A stretch of DNA of 6,427 nucleotides from Flavobacterium psychrophilum. GTDB taxonomy: Bacteria; Bacteroidota; Bacteroidia; Flavobacteriales; Flavobacteriaceae. Under the pieces are notes generated by a model. It did not search any database. It was not told the origin of the DNA and saw only the letters and a list, made by a program, of their open reading frames with translations. The position numbers and the translations under genes were made by a program. Positions 5,515 to 6,427 of the stretch are shown in pieces. The stretch spans positions 1 through 6,427 of the forward strand of contig CAMBZB010000060.1 in assembly GCA_945872245.1 (NCBI GenBank), read 5' to 3'. How positions within the stretch are numbered: the first letter of the stretch is position 1; each line of letters opens with the position of its first letter.

Positions 5515-5994
5515 ATGTTCCAACATAAATTAAAATCTTTTACATTTATTTTTACCTTCCTTTTTTTAGCATTGGGAGGAAGTGTGTATGCCCAAAAAAA
5601 CAATAAAACCCCTAAAAACAAAGTGGTTTTAGACACGGTTAAAACTAAAATTGGAATTGCAGATACGCTAAAACCAAAAGTGGTTTTAAAATTAAAAGTG
5701 TTTAAAACAAAGGCACATGCTTCTTATTATGCCAATAAATTTAATGGGAGAAAAACTTCAAGTGGAATTCGATTTGACAATAATAAATACACCGCTGCGC
5801 ATCGAAAACTACCTTTCGGCACAAAATTGAAAATCACCAACGAAGAAAATGGAAAATCAGTAATTGTAGAAGTTATCGATCGCGGACCATTTTCGAGAGG
5901 ACGAGAAATCGATCTGACAAAACGCGCATTTATGGAAATTGCCTCCAATAAAAATAGCGGTTCTTTAAATGTAAAAATTGAAATTATAGAATAA
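5515..5994 (+). CDS. rlpA: RlpA-like secreted double-psi beta-barrel protein
   Basis: 159 residues from the ATG at 5515. Residues 1-26 are a signal peptide ending SVYA-Q. There is no lipobox cysteine, so unlike E. coli RlpA this should be a soluble periplasmic or exported protein. A lysine-rich linker (27-66) leads to an RlpA/DPBB domain (about 67-159): ASYYANKFNGRKTSSG, TAAHRKLPFGTKLKITN, NGKSVIVEVIDRGPFSRGREIDLTKRAF. No SPOR domain is present. RlpA proteins bind peptidoglycan, and Pseudomonas RlpA is a lytic transglycosylase acting on denuded glycan at the septum. Of the residues I recall as catalytic there (Glu, His, Asp), H96 and D122 align with exact spacing (26), but the glutamate position 11 before the His is I85. 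Catalysis is therefore doubtful and a glycan-binding role possible. A TTG at 5491 would only add eight charged residues before the signal peptide and is not preferred. The gene ends 3 bp from the convergent CYTH gene. Confidence 0.85.
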   Translation: MFQHKLKSFTFIFTFLFLALGGSVYAQKNNKTPKNKVVLDTVKTKIGIADTLKPKVVLKLKVFKTKAHASYYANKFNGRKTSSGIRFDNNKYTAAHRKLPFGTKLKITNEENGKSVIVEVIDRGPFSRGREIDLTKRAFMEIASNKNSGSLNVKIEIIE

Positions 5995-5997
5995 CTA

Positions 5998-6427
5998 TTA
6001 TTTTTCCCAATTTTTGTAAGGATTTTGACTCAAATAAGAGTTGTAAAATCTATTGTCATTTGTTACTTCCAAACCCAACCAATGTGGCGTTTCAAAAATA
6101 TCTGTTTCCGATTGCAATTCTATCTCCGCCAAAAGCAAGCCCTCGTTTTCTCCAGAAAATTCATCGACTTCAAAAATGTGATTCCCTACTTTAATTTCAA
6201 ACCGGGTTTTCATAATTACACCGCTTTCGCATAAATCTAAGAGCAATTTAGCCTCAGAAACTGGGATTTCCTTTTCCCATTCAAACCGTGACATTCCAGA
6301 TTCGTTTCCTTTGCCTTTAATGGTTAAATAGCCTTTATCGTCCTTAATTCTAACACGAACGGTTCGCTCTGGCATGGAATTTAAATAGCCTTGGGCTATT
6401 TCGTGTTTTGCAAAAGCCATCGTTTTA
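5998..6427 (-). CDS. CYTH-domain (triphosphate tunnel metalloenzyme) protein, 5' end outside window
   Basis: CYTH proteins hydrolyse triphosphate compounds such as inorganic tripolyphosphate, or use nucleoside triphosphates, inside an eight-strand tunnel with a divalent metal. Counting from the internal Met at 6420, visible parts are RTVRVRIK (19-26), LTIKGK (32-37), RFEWEKEIP (45-53), KTRFEI (71-76), FEVDEF (83-88) and AEIEL (98-102): the alternating basic and acidic strands of the bacterial CYTH fold. The C-terminus (SYLSQNPYKNWEK) looks complete. The N-terminal strand with the ExExK signature is absent, and the frame stays open to the window edge (codons AAA ACG before the ATG at 6420). 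Flavobacterial relatives, as I recall them, carry about 20 more residues (IERKFL type) before this point, so ATG 6420 is probably internal and the gene is cut only by the window. It converges on the rlpA-like gene with a 3-bp gap. The exact substrate cannot be inferred. Confidence 0.88.
   Translation of the reverse strand, partial: KTMAFAKHEIAQGYLNSMPERTVRVRIKDDKGYLTIKGKGNESGMSRFEWEKEIPVSEAKLLLDLCESGVIMKTRFEIKVGNHIFEVDEFSGENEGLLLAEIELQSETDIFETPHWLGLEVTNDNRFYNSYLSQNPYKNWEK

Noticed and set aside
5727..5948. Minus-strand frame opposite the RlpA-like domain
   Set aside because: It is the complement of a conserved domain and shows no features of its own.
6025..6234. Plus-strand frame opposite the CYTH gene
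   Set aside because: It is antisense to a conserved CYTH domain and has atypical composition.
1..6427. A CRISPR array, tRNA, rRNA, defence island or novel multi-gene system
   Set aside because: I saw no regularly spaced repeats, no RNA gene signatures, and no cluster of linked unknown genes; apart from the IS the genes look like ordinary flavobacterial envelope and housekeeping functions.

Overview
The window looks like chromosomal DNA of a flavobacterium or close relative (phylum Bacteroidota). It is AT-rich, with A-rich untranslated leaders and no obvious Shine-Dalgarno sites. It carries an Oar-type TonB-dependent receptor with an N-terminal carboxypeptidase-regulatory-like domain, and one promoter element matches the Bacteroidota -7 consensus TAnnTTTG. 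The assignment rests on gene content and style; no rRNA or other marker gene is present.

Layout. Positions 1-1438 are a complete-looking insertion sequence of the IS3 family, IS150 group. It has 30-bp imperfect terminal inverted repeats, orfA (two helix-turn-helix units plus a leucine zipper) and orfB (DD(35)E integrase core). The two frames are joined by a textbook -1 frameshift cassette: A AAA AAG at 514-520, then a 10-bp stem beginning 6 nt downstream. A terminator-like hairpin sits in the left end just before the orfA start. Positions 1439-1598 are non-coding leader for the next gene and begin with what looks like the right half of a terminator cut by the insertion. Positions 1599-4913 encode a large outer-membrane TonB-dependent receptor, closed by a strong intrinsic terminator at 4932-4967. 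A promoter-like element then leads into a small four-helix membrane protein with regularly placed histidines (5011-5439), followed 75 bp later by a secreted RlpA-like double-psi beta-barrel protein (5515-5994). On the opposite strand, ending only 3 bp from the rlpA-like stop, is a CYTH-domain triphosphatase-type gene (5998-6427) whose 5' end lies outside the window.

How the genes relate. The IS is a self-contained selfish unit and the other genes are ordinary housekeeping or envelope functions: outer-membrane uptake, inner-membrane protein, peptidoglycan-associated protein and polyphosphate/nucleotide chemistry. They do not form one recognisable pathway. I see no defence system, CRISPR array, tRNA or rRNA. 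The most informative signals are the frameshift module, the terminator-like IS end, the probable terminator disruption, and an RlpA-like protein lacking the glutamate expected in the active site.
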